Shown here piece by piece: positions 37,033 to 44,957 of a stretch of 64,000 nucleotides of DNA. Both the position numbers and the translations under genes were made by a program. Source of the stretch: MWAR01 sp035388825 (GTDB lineage Bacteria > Muiribacteriota > Ozemobacteria > Ozemobacterales > Ozemobacteraceae); NCBI GenBank assembly GCA_035388825.1, contig DAOOQQ010000004.1:83659-147658 (forward strand), in the 5' to 3' direction. The notes under the pieces were generated by a model. It made no database searches. It saw only the letters and a list, made by a program, of their open reading frames with translations, and was not told the origin of the DNA. Numbering within the stretch: the stretch's first letter is position 1; each line of letters opens with the position of its first letter.

Positions 37033-37605
37033 TCACCAGTCGGCGTAGCTGGTGCCGTCGAGGGCCGTCATGAAGCCCCGCCGCACGGCGGGATCCGTGT
37101 GCGGAGAAACGTCGTAGACACCGGTGGCTACGGCCGGGCTCACGTTTCCGATGCTGTACGTCGCCACGACGGTGCCGGAGGCATACCACTGGAACCAGAT
37201 GGGCGCCCCCACGAACGGATCATTCTCGATCCTGGCGAGATACGGTCGGGGATAGAATGTCGCCGTCGCATTGCCGTCCACGTCGTAGATGGTGAACGGC
37301 ATCGACTTGGTGAGGGCCAGGAGGTCCGGGGGGTACAGGTTACAATCCGGAATCTTGAATGCATCGACGCCGGGAGCCCGCCGGGCAGCGGCTTCACAAT
37401 CGTAGCGCCAGCGGCTGATCGCGCTGCGCATTTTCAGCAGGTTGTCTTGGAGCTCGGTCTCTTTGAGGCGGACGAAGGCGATCTCGGCGACCGGGACGAG
37501 GCCGAACGAGACCACTCCGATGATCACGACCACGACCAGGATCTCCATGATCGTCAGACCCGCATGGGGAGATGTTTTTCGTTCACTGGCAGCGTGCATC
37601 GTCAT
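37033..37605 (-). CDS. Prepilin-like protein (GspG/PilA-type N-terminus)
   Basis: About 190 residues. Leader ending in SPHAG, then LTIMEILVVVVIIGVVSFGL with Glu at +5, is a prepilin peptidase site and N-helix. A globular domain with two cysteines (CEAAARRAPG, PDCNLYPPDL) follows. The protein ends LDGTSYADW, almost the same tail as the neighbouring prepilin (LDGTSTDEW). Starts at 37605 and 37599 both fit the GGTGAG site; the ATG at 37617 has none. It overlaps the end of the upstream prepilin gene region, so they are co-translated. Confidence 0.85.
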   Translation of the reverse strand: MTMHAASERKTSPHAGLTIMEILVVVVIIGVVSFGLVPVAEIAFVRLKETELQDNLLKMRSAISRWRYDCEAAARRAPGVDAFKIPDCNLYPPDLLALTKSMPFTIYDVDGNATATFYPRPYLARIENDPFVGAPIWFQWYASGTVVATYSIGNVSPAVATGVYDVSPHTDPAVRRGFMTALDGTSYADW

Positions 37606-37606
37606 C

Positions 37607-38293
37607 TCACCACTCATCCGTGCTGGTGCCGTCGAGCGCGAGGCCGGCGCCCCGCGAGACGATGTTCTTCACGCCCGTCGCGAGACTCGCCTGCCACTCG
37701 GCCGAACCGGTGGCCTGGAGCGTGGCCAGACCGCTGGAGCAGGTGGCCGGAACGAACTCCCACCGGGCGTTGGGATTCCAGCCCGTGAAGGGGTGGGGGG
37801 GGATATGCCGCAGGAACAGGCGTTTGATCTCGATCGTCGCCGTACCAGCGAGGCTTCCCGTGCCGGTTGCGACGTCGAAGGAGGGGATTGATAGCGGCGA
37901 CCGGCTTGTCAGGGAGGCAGGGCAAAACGGTATGTCGAGGTGATGATCCACCAAATAGGCGATTCCTGTCGCAAGGGCATCCTGGCGCGCCAGGGACGTC
38001 GGGTTCTTGTCATCAATTTTGTTGGCCAGTTCGTGGATCACATAAAGTCTATAGCCTTTGTTATAGACCCTGTTCGCGTTCGAGACGGGATTGCCGTAGA
38101 TCGCGCCGCGGACGTTGTCGAGGATCTCGCGGAGCCGCTTCTCCTTCTCCCGCTGCTGGATCAGCTTGTAGACGGGGAAGGTCACCGCCGCGATCAGGGC
38201 GATGATCGTGCTGGCCACCATGATCTCGACGAGCGTCACACCCTGCCGGCGGTCGCCGGCATCCCGGGTGTGACGTCGTCGAATATATATCAT
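37607..38293 (-). CDS. Prepilin-like protein with conserved LDGTS...W tail
   Basis: 228 residues. Basic leader (MIYIRRRHTRDAGDRRQG) then VTLVEIMVASTIIALIAAVT with Glu at +5, the prepilin motif. A long helix (LIQQREKEKRLREILDNVRG) leads to a globular region. The C-terminus LDGTSTDEW nearly repeats that of the next gene, pointing to a shared assembly or export signal. It begins 14 bases after the S41 protease gene ends and has only a weak ribosome site. Confidence 0.85.
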   Translation of the reverse strand: MIYIRRRHTRDAGDRRQGVTLVEIMVASTIIALIAAVTFPVYKLIQQREKEKRLREILDNVRGAIYGNPVSNANRVYNKGYRLYVIHELANKIDDKNPTSLARQDALATGIAYLVDHHLDIPFCPASLTSRSPLSIPSFDVATGTGSLAGTATIEIKRLFLRHIPPHPFTGWNPNARWEFVPATCSSGLATLQATGSAEWQASLATGVKNIVSRGAGLALDGTSTDEW

Positions 38294-38306
38294 GAGATGT
38301 AAATCG

Positions 38307-39680
38307 TCACTGCTTGAGGCCGGTGAAGATCTCGGCCGACTTGAGCACGTCGACGGCCCGCTGGAGCTGGGTGTCGAACCTGTTCACGATGTAATACTGG
38401 ATGCTGCCCTTCGAAAGGCTGTCCGGCGGCTCGATGAAGCCGCTGAGCGAGGCGACAGCCGCGGTCGGGCTCGCGACCGGGGTGCCGCTGGCAATTTCGG
38501 CCGTGGGACTGGCCTTGTCGGCGAGTTTCTGCTGCTTTTCCTCGGCCTCGATGGCCTTCGTGATCTCTTCGCGATCGGCCTCGGTCAGCTTGGGAAGCTC
38601 GACGTCGATGTCGGGCTCGATTCCCTTCTTGTGGATGTTCACGCCCGAGGGGGTGTAGTAGAGCGCCGTCGTGAGGGCCATCGCCGAACCGTCATTCAGG
38701 GAGATGACCGTCTGGACCGAACCCTTGCCGAAGGATTTGCGACCGACGAGCAGGCCGCGCTTGTTGTCCTTGATCGCGCCGGCCACGATCTCGGAGGCGG
38801 AGGCCGAACCCTCGTTGATCAGGACCACGAGCGGGAGCATCGGATGGGATTGGAAGAAGGAGCTGTAGGTGCTCTTTTCCCCGTCGCGGCCCTTGATCGA
38901 GACGATATCGCCCTTGGGGATGAATTTGCGGCCGACTTCGACGGCTGCGGTCAGCAGACCGCCCGGATTATTGCGCAGATCGAGGATGATCGAGGAGACC
39001 TTCTCCTTCTCGAGGGCAATCATGGCCTTCTCGAGATCCTCGGCTGAGGTCTGGATGAACTGGGTGAGCCGGATGTAGCCGATGTTGGGCTTGATGACCC
39101 AGAACTTGATGCTCGGGATCTTGATGATCTCGCGGATCAGCGTGTAGTCCTTCGCTTCCTTGTCGCCCTCGCGGATCACGTTGATCGTGACCTTCGTCCC
39201 CTCGGGTCCGCGGAGCAGCTTCACGGCATCATGCAGCGCGATGTCGGCAACATCCTTGCCATCGATTTTGAGGATCATGTCGCCGGCCTTGATGCCGGCG
39301 CGGAAAGCCGGGGTGTCCTCGATCGGGGAGATGACGGTCAGCACCTTGTTCTTCACGGTGATGACGATGCCGAGGCCGCCGAATTCGCCCTGGGTCTCGG
39401 TCTGCATTTCCTTGAAGGATTTCGGCTCCATGAACCGGGTATACGGATCGTCGAGTGTTCCGAGCATGCCCTCGATGGCCCCGTAGATCAGCTTCTGCTC
39501 GTCGATGTTCTCATCGACGTAGTCGGACTTGATCAGCTCCATCACCTTGCGTATCAGGTCGACCGATTTGAAGTAGGTGATATTGGTCGACGACGCGCCG
39601 GCCGCACCTGCGACAAGAACGATCAACAGCGCGATGAAGGGCAGGGAGGATGCAAGACGGCGGGGGGAGAACCGGTTCAT
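38307..39680 (-). CDS. S41 C-terminal processing protease (CtpA/Prc family)
   Basis: 457 residues. The signal sequence is SSLPFIALLIVLVAGAAGAS. Typical CTP segments follow: YSxF-type region (LDDPYTRFMEPKSFKEMQ), PDZ domain (about 90-165, GIKAGDMILKIDG), and the catalytic core with LDLRNNPGG, nucleophile Ser in GSASASEIVAGA and Lys in RKSFGKGSVQT. The periplasmic enzyme trims C-termini and in other bacteria degrades peptidoglycan hydrolases. It has its own promoter and GAAGGAG site. Its place after the ftsEX-envC-like genes is common. Confidence 0.93.
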   Translation of the reverse strand: MNRFSPRRLASSLPFIALLIVLVAGAAGASSTNITYFKSVDLIRKVMELIKSDYVDENIDEQKLIYGAIEGMLGTLDDPYTRFMEPKSFKEMQTETQGEFGGLGIVITVKNKVLTVISPIEDTPAFRAGIKAGDMILKIDGKDVADIALHDAVKLLRGPEGTKVTINVIREGDKEAKDYTLIREIIKIPSIKFWVIKPNIGYIRLTQFIQTSAEDLEKAMIALEKEKVSSIILDLRNNPGGLLTAAVEVGRKFIPKGDIVSIKGRDGEKSTYSSFFQSHPMLPLVVLINEGSASASEIVAGAIKDNKRGLLVGRKSFGKGSVQTVISLNDGSAMALTTALYYTPSGVNIHKKGIEPDIDVELPKLTEADREEITKAIEAEEKQQKLADKASPTAEIASGTPVASPTAAVASLSGFIEPPDSLSKGSIQYYIVNRFDTQLQRAVDVLKSAEIFTGLKQ

Positions 39681-39743
39681 TGAGTGACTCCTTCGATTAC
39701 CGTGCGAAAAGAAAGCCCCTTGCCGGAGAGGCAGGGATGCCCC

Positions 39744-39771
39744 AGTGTATCACACACCGCCCACCCGTCAA
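39744..39771 (-). promoter_or_regulatory. Promoter of the S41 protease gene
   Basis: Minus-strand TTGACG (39771-39766), 16-base spacer, TACACT (39749-39744). The leader is about 57 bases. It gives the protease, and perhaps the two prepilins, transcription independent of the EnvC-like gene. Confidence 0.55.
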
Positions 39772-39803
39772 CAGGGGCTCATGCATCTTCATAGGTTCTA
39801 GAG

Positions 39804-39826
39804 GGGGCGGGTTTCAAACCCGCCCC
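39804..39826. repeat. Perfect 23-base palindrome (GGGGCGGGTTT arms)
   Basis: Arms 39804-39814 and 39816-39826 are exact complements around one base. It sits 20 bases past the stop of the EnvC-like gene. There is no U-run, so if it terminates transcription it does so weakly. The sequence looks like a dispersed REP-type palindrome. Confidence 0.65.
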
Positions 39827-39846
39827 GAACGAAAGGATGGCAGGGG

Positions 39847-41094
39847 TCAGCGGAGTTTGGGGAGGTGGGCGAGGGGATCGGCGTTCTTGCCGGCGAGACG
39901 GATCTCGAAGTGAAGGCGATTCTGTCGGTTGCCGAGGATGCGGCCGATCGTGTCGCCAGCTTCAATGACTTCGCCGAGGCCGACCCAGACGTCGTCGAGG
40001 CGGCCGTAGACGGTCGAAAAGCCGTTCTTGTGGCCCAGAATGACGATGTTGCCGAACTGACCGACCGGTCCCTTGAACAGCACCTTGCCGCGGGCTGCCG
40101 CCAGGATCTCGGTTTCTCCGGTGATGACCAGCTCGAGGGCGGGGGGAGCCGATCCCCCGGTGTTTTCAAAGCTCAGCCCCTCCACATTGGCAATGGGCCA
40201 GCGGAACCGGGCGCCGGACGCATCCGGTGCGGGGGCCGCCCGAGGGGCGACGAAGGAGGGTGGGGCCCCCTGGCCGCCGCGGCGCTCCGTCTGGGGGGGA
40301 GGGGCTGTGTCGAGCTCCTGTTCGACGGCTTCGGGATCGCGTGCCCGCTGGGATTCGACAGCCTGCATCTCGCGTTCGAGAGCGTCACGGCTTTTCTTCA
40401 GTTTTTCCTGGCGTGCCAGAAACACTTTGCGCTCGAGAAGCAGGGTCTGGAGCATCGCGGAAAGGGCGTTCCCCTCGGCTTCGATGGCCTCACGGCTTTT
40501 GAGTGTCTGCGCGGTGAGTTCGGCGAGGCGTTGCTGCTTCAATTGGATCTCGGCTGTGTCCGCTTCGAGCTGGTGCTTCCGCTCGTTCAATTCCCGGAGG
40601 AGATCCCGGTCGCTCTGCATCAGGTGGCGCACCATCTCGGAGCGGCTGATGAACGAGGTCAGGTCGCGGGCGGTGAAGATGCTTGAAACCAGCGTGCTCT
40701 GTCGGACGCGATGGAGATGGACGAGACGGCTGCGAAATCGTTGCCGGATCTCGCTCATGCGGGCCTGACCGGCTTCGAGGGCCTCGGTGAGCGAGGCGAT
40801 GCGGGCCGTGAGCTGGGCCGACTCGCTGGCGATGGCGTCGAGCGTGGTTTGAAGCTCGGCGATGCGGGCCTGCTGCTTTTCGATTTTGCCTTCGAGGCGT
40901 CTCACGTGGCCGCGCGTGTCGCGGACCTTCACGTCGAGAAATTCGAGCTGGAGCCGCACGGCATCGAGCTCGGAGCGGAGGGCGTCGATGCCGGGGCCGT
41001 TGCGCCCGGGGCGTTCCGGTGCGGCTGCGGCAGGAGTGGTGTGGAGCAGCCCGGTCAGCAGGAGGGCGGCGGCGAGAAGAGCGCGGCCGTTCAT
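39847..41094 (-). CDS. envC: EnvC-like murein hydrolase activator with degenerate LytM (M23) domain
   Basis: 415 residues. Signal peptide (LLAAALLLTGLLHTTPAAAA), long coiled coil (about 40-260, IEKQQARIAELQTTLDAIAS), Pro-rich linker, then an M23/LytM fold (about 300-415). Zinc ligands are mostly lost: no HxGxD motif before AAARGKVLFKG, YGRL in place of YAHL, and RLHFEI with one His in place of HLHFE. It is therefore probably a non-enzymatic activator like EnvC. The 4-base ATGA overlap with ftsX and the coiled coil support a complex with FtsEX that switches on cell-wall amidases. Confidence 0.88.
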   Translation of the reverse strand: MNGRALLAAALLLTGLLHTTPAAAAPERPGRNGPGIDALRSELDAVRLQLEFLDVKVRDTRGHVRRLEGKIEKQQARIAELQTTLDAIASESAQLTARIASLTEALEAGQARMSEIRQRFRSRLVHLHRVRQSTLVSSIFTARDLTSFISRSEMVRHLMQSDRDLLRELNERKHQLEADTAEIQLKQQRLAELTAQTLKSREAIEAEGNALSAMLQTLLLERKVFLARQEKLKKSRDALEREMQAVESQRARDPEAVEQELDTAPPPQTERRGGQGAPPSFVAPRAAPAPDASGARFRWPIANVEGLSFENTGGSAPPALELVITGETEILAAARGKVLFKGPVGQFGNIVILGHKNGFSTVYGRLDDVWVGLGEVIEAGDTIGRILGNRQNRLHFEIRLAGKNADPLAHLPKLR

Positions 41095-41993
41095 GACGCG
41101 TCGCGGCAGAAGGAGTTCAGGTCGCGCAGGGAGAGCAGACTTCCCGAGATGCCGAGCGCGATGCCCATCATCAGAAGCTTCACGGACAGCTTGAGCAGGT
41201 GGGCGATGCCGACCTGGATGGCGAAGAAGGGCACGAGAACGGCCAGCCGGGCCAGAATGAACTTGTAGCTGAAGACGAGAAATACCGAAGCCAGGAGCGC
41301 GCCGGCGACGCCCTGCAGGAATCCCTCGATGACAAACGGCCATCGGATAAACCAGTTCGTGGCACCAACCAGCTTCATGATGACAATTTCCTCGCGGCGC
41401 ATGTAGAGGGTCAGACGGACGGTGTTGTAGACGATGAACAGCGAGGCGAGGCCGAGAAGAATGATCACGAGCAGACTGCCAAGCCAGAGCAGCTCGGAAA
41501 GGCCCTGGAACTGGCGATACGCTTCTTCCCCGTAACTGACGCTCTCAATTGGGGGTTGCCCCTTGAGCTTCGCGAGCAGGGACTGGAGATCGTGGCTGCC
41601 GCGCATTTTGATGCGAATGGTCGGGGGAAGGGGGTTCGAATCACTGGCGAGGCCGAGCTGGAGGAGCTCCCGGTCGGCCGCGTCAGCGAAGAGCTCGTTC
41701 AGGGCCGCTTCCGGCCAGACGATCTCGGCCTGCTCTATCTCGTCGAACTGGGCCAGGCGCAGCTTCAGGGCCTGAACCTGGTCGCGCGGCGTGTTCGGGG
41801 CGAGGAAGGCCGTGACGAGCGCCTCCTGCTGGAGCCGGTGCAGGAAGCCTTCGGTGGTGACGGCGGCGAGCAGGAACGCGCCCATGAGAAGCAGCGTCAC
41901 GGCGATTGTCGAGACGGTGATGAATGTCATCATGCCGGCGCGCCGGCAGCTCGTGACGGCTTCGGTGAAGAAAAACGAGAGGGAGGAGAACAT
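41091..41993 (-). CDS. ftsX: Cell division protein FtsX
   Basis: 300 residues. Four membrane helices: one N-terminal (TFITVSTIAVTLLLMGAFLL), then three in the C-terminal half. A periplasmic loop of about 130 residues lies between the first two (NTPRDQVQALKLRLAQFDEI). FtsX couples FtsE ATP hydrolysis to periplasmic wall hydrolases through that loop. The GGAGG ribosome site is seven bases before the ATG. It is followed by the EnvC-like gene and preceded by ftsE. Confidence 0.93.
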   Translation of the reverse strand: MFSSLSFFFTEAVTSCRRAGMMTFITVSTIAVTLLLMGAFLLAAVTTEGFLHRLQQEALVTAFLAPNTPRDQVQALKLRLAQFDEIEQAEIVWPEAALNELFADAADRELLQLGLASDSNPLPPTIRIKMRGSHDLQSLLAKLKGQPPIESVSYGEEAYRQFQGLSELLWLGSLLVIILLGLASLFIVYNTVRLTLYMRREEIVIMKLVGATNWFIRWPFVIEGFLQGVAGALLASVFLVFSYKFILARLAVLVPFFAIQVGIAHLLKLSVKLLMMGIALGISGSLLSLRDLNSFCRDAS

Positions 41994-42020
41994 CAGGCGG
42001 TCCTCCGTGCGCGGGCGGCG

Positions 42021-42704
42021 TCATTCATAGGCGTAGGTGCCGCCCTGCTCGTCCTTGATGACGCGGCCTTCGACGAGGGCCACGACGTGCTTGCGGAGCT
42101 TGTTGACGAGGTTGTGGTTGTGCGTGGCCATGACGATCGTCGTGCCGCGCGTGTTGATCTCGAGGAACAGTTGCATGATCTCGAACGAGATCATCGGATC
42201 GAGGTTGCCGGTCGGCTCGTCGGTGATCAGGATCAGCGGGTTGTTCACGAGGGCGCGGGCGATACAGACGCGCTGCTGTTCACCGCCCGACAGCTCGTCG
42301 GGATACATGCGCCGCTTGTGCGACAGGCCGACCTGTTCGAGGGCCTCTTGGACGCGGGCCTGGATGATGTTGTCGGGGGTTCCGAGCACGCGCAGGCCGA
42401 AAGCGACGTTTTCCGTGACGGTGCGCCGCTGCAGGAGCTGGAAATCCTGGAGGACGATGCCCATGTTGCGGCGCAGGAACGGCACGCGCGACTCGGGCAT
42501 CGTCGTGATGTCCTTGCCGTCGATCAGCACCTGGCCCTCGGTCGGCTGCTCTTCGCGGAACAGCAGCCGGAGGAACGTGCTCTTGCCGGCGCCGCTGGGG
42601 CCGACGAGAAAGACGAAGTCGCCCCTTGGCACGGACAGGGAAACGTTGTTCAGCGCCCGGACGCCGTTCGGATAGATTTTGGTGACATTCTTGAGTTCGA
42701 TCAT
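42021..42704 (-). CDS. ftsE: Cell division ATP-binding protein FtsE
   Basis: 227 residues, the standard length. Walker A GPSGAGKST, Q-loop VLQDFQLL, signature LSGGEQQR, Walker B ILITDEPTGNLDP and H-loop ATHN are all present. FtsE is the ATPase of the FtsEX complex at the division septum. The start at 42704 (MIELKNVTKIYPNG) is set by family homology; the ribosome site is weak. It is divergent from pilT. Confidence 0.95.
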   Translation of the reverse strand: MIELKNVTKIYPNGVRALNNVSLSVPRGDFVFLVGPSGAGKSTFLRLLFREEQPTEGQVLIDGKDITTMPESRVPFLRRNMGIVLQDFQLLQRRTVTENVAFGLRVLGTPDNIIQARVQEALEQVGLSHKRRMYPDELSGGEQQRVCIARALVNNPLILITDEPTGNLDPMISFEIMQLFLEINTRGTTIVMATHNHNLVNKLRKHVVALVEGRVIKDEQGGTYAYE

Positions 42705-42716
42705 CTCGGCGGGCCG

Positions 42717-42722
42717 ATCATA
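42717..42722 (-). promoter_or_regulatory. Possible -10 element for ftsE
   Basis: Minus-strand TATGAT lies 12 bases before the ftsE ATG. The -35 region 17 bases further up (TGGCGG) is poor. If used, the leader would be only about six bases, matching the weak ribosome site. Confidence 0.3.
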
Positions 42723-42764
42723 CCACGGCGGGGTGATTCCCGCCACCCACCCCGCACGAATATG

Positions 42765-42793
42765 TTGGCAGCCGGAATCGGGCGTTGTATGAT
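42765..42793 (+). promoter_or_regulatory. Promoter of the pilT operon
   Basis: TTGGCA (42765-42770), 17-base spacer, TATGAT (42788-42793); both hexamers match at five of six positions. The leader is about 32 bases and contains GGAGG before the pilT ATG. Confidence 0.65.
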
Positions 42794-42831
42794 GGGGCGT
42801 CTGAGGGGTATATCTCATGGAGGATCCGTGA

Positions 42832-43917
42832 ATGATCTTCGAACTGCTCAAGCTGTGTACGGAACGCGGCGCATCGGATCTGCATTTCAAGGTCGGCTAC
42901 CCGCCCATTCTCCGCGTCGACGGCAGCATGCTGCCGCTCAAGATGAAGGAGATCGACCATGCGGATTACGAGAACATGCTCGAGGCGATTCTCGACGATT
43001 ATCAGCTCGTCAAGTTCATCGAGCACCGGAAGCTGGACCTGGGCTACAGCTTCGCCAACGCGCGGTTCCGCGTCAATCTGTTCCATGACTACAACGGCGG
43101 CAGCGCGGTGTTCCGCGTCATCCCGTTCCTCCAACTGACCTTCGACGACATCGGGCTGCCGAAGGCGGCGCGGGCGATGATCGAGCGGCCGTTCGGGCTG
43201 ATCCTCGTGACCGGGGCGACCGGGGCGGGCAAATCGACGACGCTGTCGACCTTCATCACGCATATTGTAGCGCACAAAATAAAAAGCGTCGTCACGATCG
43301 AGGATCCGATCGAGTATATTTTCGGCGATGGAATCGGCCTGGTCAGCCAGCGTCAGGTCGGCGTCGACTGCCGGTCGTTCGACGAGGGGATCCGGGGCGC
43401 CATGCAGACGGATGCCGACGTGATCATGGTCGGGGAGTTGCGCGATCCCGAGGCGGTCAACATGACCCTCACCGCGGCCGAGTCGGGCAAACTGGTGTTC
43501 GCGACACTGCACAGCAACACGGCCATGCAGGCGATCGACCGGTTCGTGAACCTGTTCCCCCAGACGCAGCACGCGCAGGTGCTCGGGCGGCTGTCGACGA
43601 CGCTGATCGGCATCATCACGCAGACGCTGATTCCCCGCAAGATCGGAAAGGGGCGCGTCGCCGCGTTCGAGATCCTGATGGGCCTCCAGATGATCCGGTC
43701 GCTGATCGCCGAAAGCCGCATCCACCTGATCCAGTCCTACCAGGAGTCCGGCGGTGACTCGGGTATGTGCACGCTCGACCAGGCCCTTGCCCAGCTCGTC
43801 ATCTCGGAAAAGATCTCGATGACCGAGGCGTTGATGCGGGCCGGCAACCCGTCGGTCGTGAGGAAGATCGTCGAACAGGCCGGAATCACGGTCACCCCGG
43901 AGGGTCCCGCGCAATGA
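42832..43917 (+). CDS. pilT: Type IV pilus retraction ATPase PilT
   Basis: 361 residues. Complete PilT core: N-terminal PAS-like domain (SDLHFKVGYPPILRVDG), Walker A GATGAGKST (about 128), Asp box VVTIEDPIEYIF, Walker B VIMVGELRDPEA, His box ATLHSNTA, and the PilT-like C-terminal AFEILMGLQMIRSLIAESR. It retracts pili by depolymerising pilin. The start has GGAGG. Its stop overlaps the next pilT-like gene by 4 bases. Confidence 0.94.
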   Translation: MIFELLKLCTERGASDLHFKVGYPPILRVDGSMLPLKMKEIDHADYENMLEAILDDYQLVKFIEHRKLDLGYSFANARFRVNLFHDYNGGSAVFRVIPFLQLTFDDIGLPKAARAMIERPFGLILVTGATGAGKSTTLSTFITHIVAHKIKSVVTIEDPIEYIFGDGIGLVSQRQVGVDCRSFDEGIRGAMQTDADVIMVGELRDPEAVNMTLTAAESGKLVFATLHSNTAMQAIDRFVNLFPQTQHAQVLGRLSTTLIGIITQTLIPRKIGKGRVAAFEILMGLQMIRSLIAESRIHLIQSYQESGGDSGMCTLDQALAQLVISEKISMTEALMRAGNPSVVRKIVEQAGITVTPEGPAQ

Positions 43918-44957
43918 AACCCAAAATTTTCACGTATTTCGACCAGGCGATCGAGCTGGGGGCGAGCGATCTCACCCTCAAGCCCGGTTCGCCGCCATCC
44001 TACCGCATGAACGGTCACCTCGTGATCTCGGAGGAGGATGCGCTTGCGCCGCAGGAGATGTACGACCTGTTCCTGCCGGTCATCGACATCAAGCGCCAGG
44101 AGTCGCTCCACGGCACGTTCGAGTGCTACTCGATGTATCCGTACAAGCGCAAGGCCCGTATCCGGTTCTATGTGTTCCAGCAGCGCGAAGGGTATGCCGG
44201 CTCGTTCCGGTTCATCAACAACGCCGTGCCGACGATCCGGGAGCTGGGCCTGCCCGACGAGCTGGAGACGCAGGCGCTCAAGCCGCGCGGCCTCTTCCTC
44301 GTCACGGGGCCGGCCGGCAGCGGCAAGTCGCACACGATGGCCGCGATGGTCCAGGCCATCAACAAGCGGTTCGCGCGCCACATCATCACGATGGAGAACC
44401 CGATCGAGTTCGTGTTCTCGCGCGTCCAGTCGATCTTCACCCAGATCGAGGTCGGCACCAGCATCCCGACCTACCAGGAGGCGATGACGAACGCGCTGCG
44501 CGAAGACCCCGACGTGATGATGATCGGGGAAATGCGCGACCAGAAAACGGTCGAGATGGCGCTGGTCGCCTCCGAGACCGGCCACTTCGTGCTTTCGACG
44601 CTGCCCACGATCGGCGCGGCGCCCACCATCGAGCGCATCGTCAGCTTCTTCCCCGTCGACAAGCACGACGAGGTGCGGCTGCAGGTTTCGCTGAACCTCG
44701 TCGGCATCTTCTCCCAGCTGCTGATCCCGCGCGTTTCGCCGCAGCAGCGGGGGAGTATCGCGTATGAGCTGCTGATCGCGAACTCCGCGATCCGCACCCT
44801 GATCCGCGACAAAAAATACTCGCAACTGACGTCCCAGATGCTCATGGCGCGGCGCGAAGGCTGCGTCACCCTCAAGGATTCGCTCACCAAGCTGTTGCGG
44901 GACGAGACGGCCAACCAGGAACTGGTTCGGGCAATGCTGCAGGAGATCGTGGAATGA
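43914..44957 (+). CDS. Divergent PilT/PilU-like ATPase lacking the His-box histidine
   Basis: 347 residues. Clearly PilT-family: SDLTLKPGSPPSYRMNGHL, Walker A GPAGSGKS, Asp box IITMENPIEFVF, Walker B VMMIGEMRDQKT. The conserved His box (TLHTNSA in PilT) reads STLPTIGAA, so the histidine is replaced. It also has YELLIANSAIRTLIRDKKYS at the C-terminus. Joined to pilT and to the following HEAT-TPR gene by ATGA overlaps, it probably assembles with PilT as PilU does, perhaps with altered catalysis. Confidence 0.88.
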   Translation: MKPKIFTYFDQAIELGASDLTLKPGSPPSYRMNGHLVISEEDALAPQEMYDLFLPVIDIKRQESLHGTFECYSMYPYKRKARIRFYVFQQREGYAGSFRFINNAVPTIRELGLPDELETQALKPRGLFLVTGPAGSGKSHTMAAMVQAINKRFARHIITMENPIEFVFSRVQSIFTQIEVGTSIPTYQEAMTNALREDPDVMMIGEMRDQKTVEMALVASETGHFVLSTLPTIGAAPTIERIVSFFPVDKHDEVRLQVSLNLVGIFSQLLIPRVSPQQRGSIAYELLIANSAIRTLIRDKKYSQLTSQMLMARREGCVTLKDSLTKLLRDETANQELVRAMLQEIVE

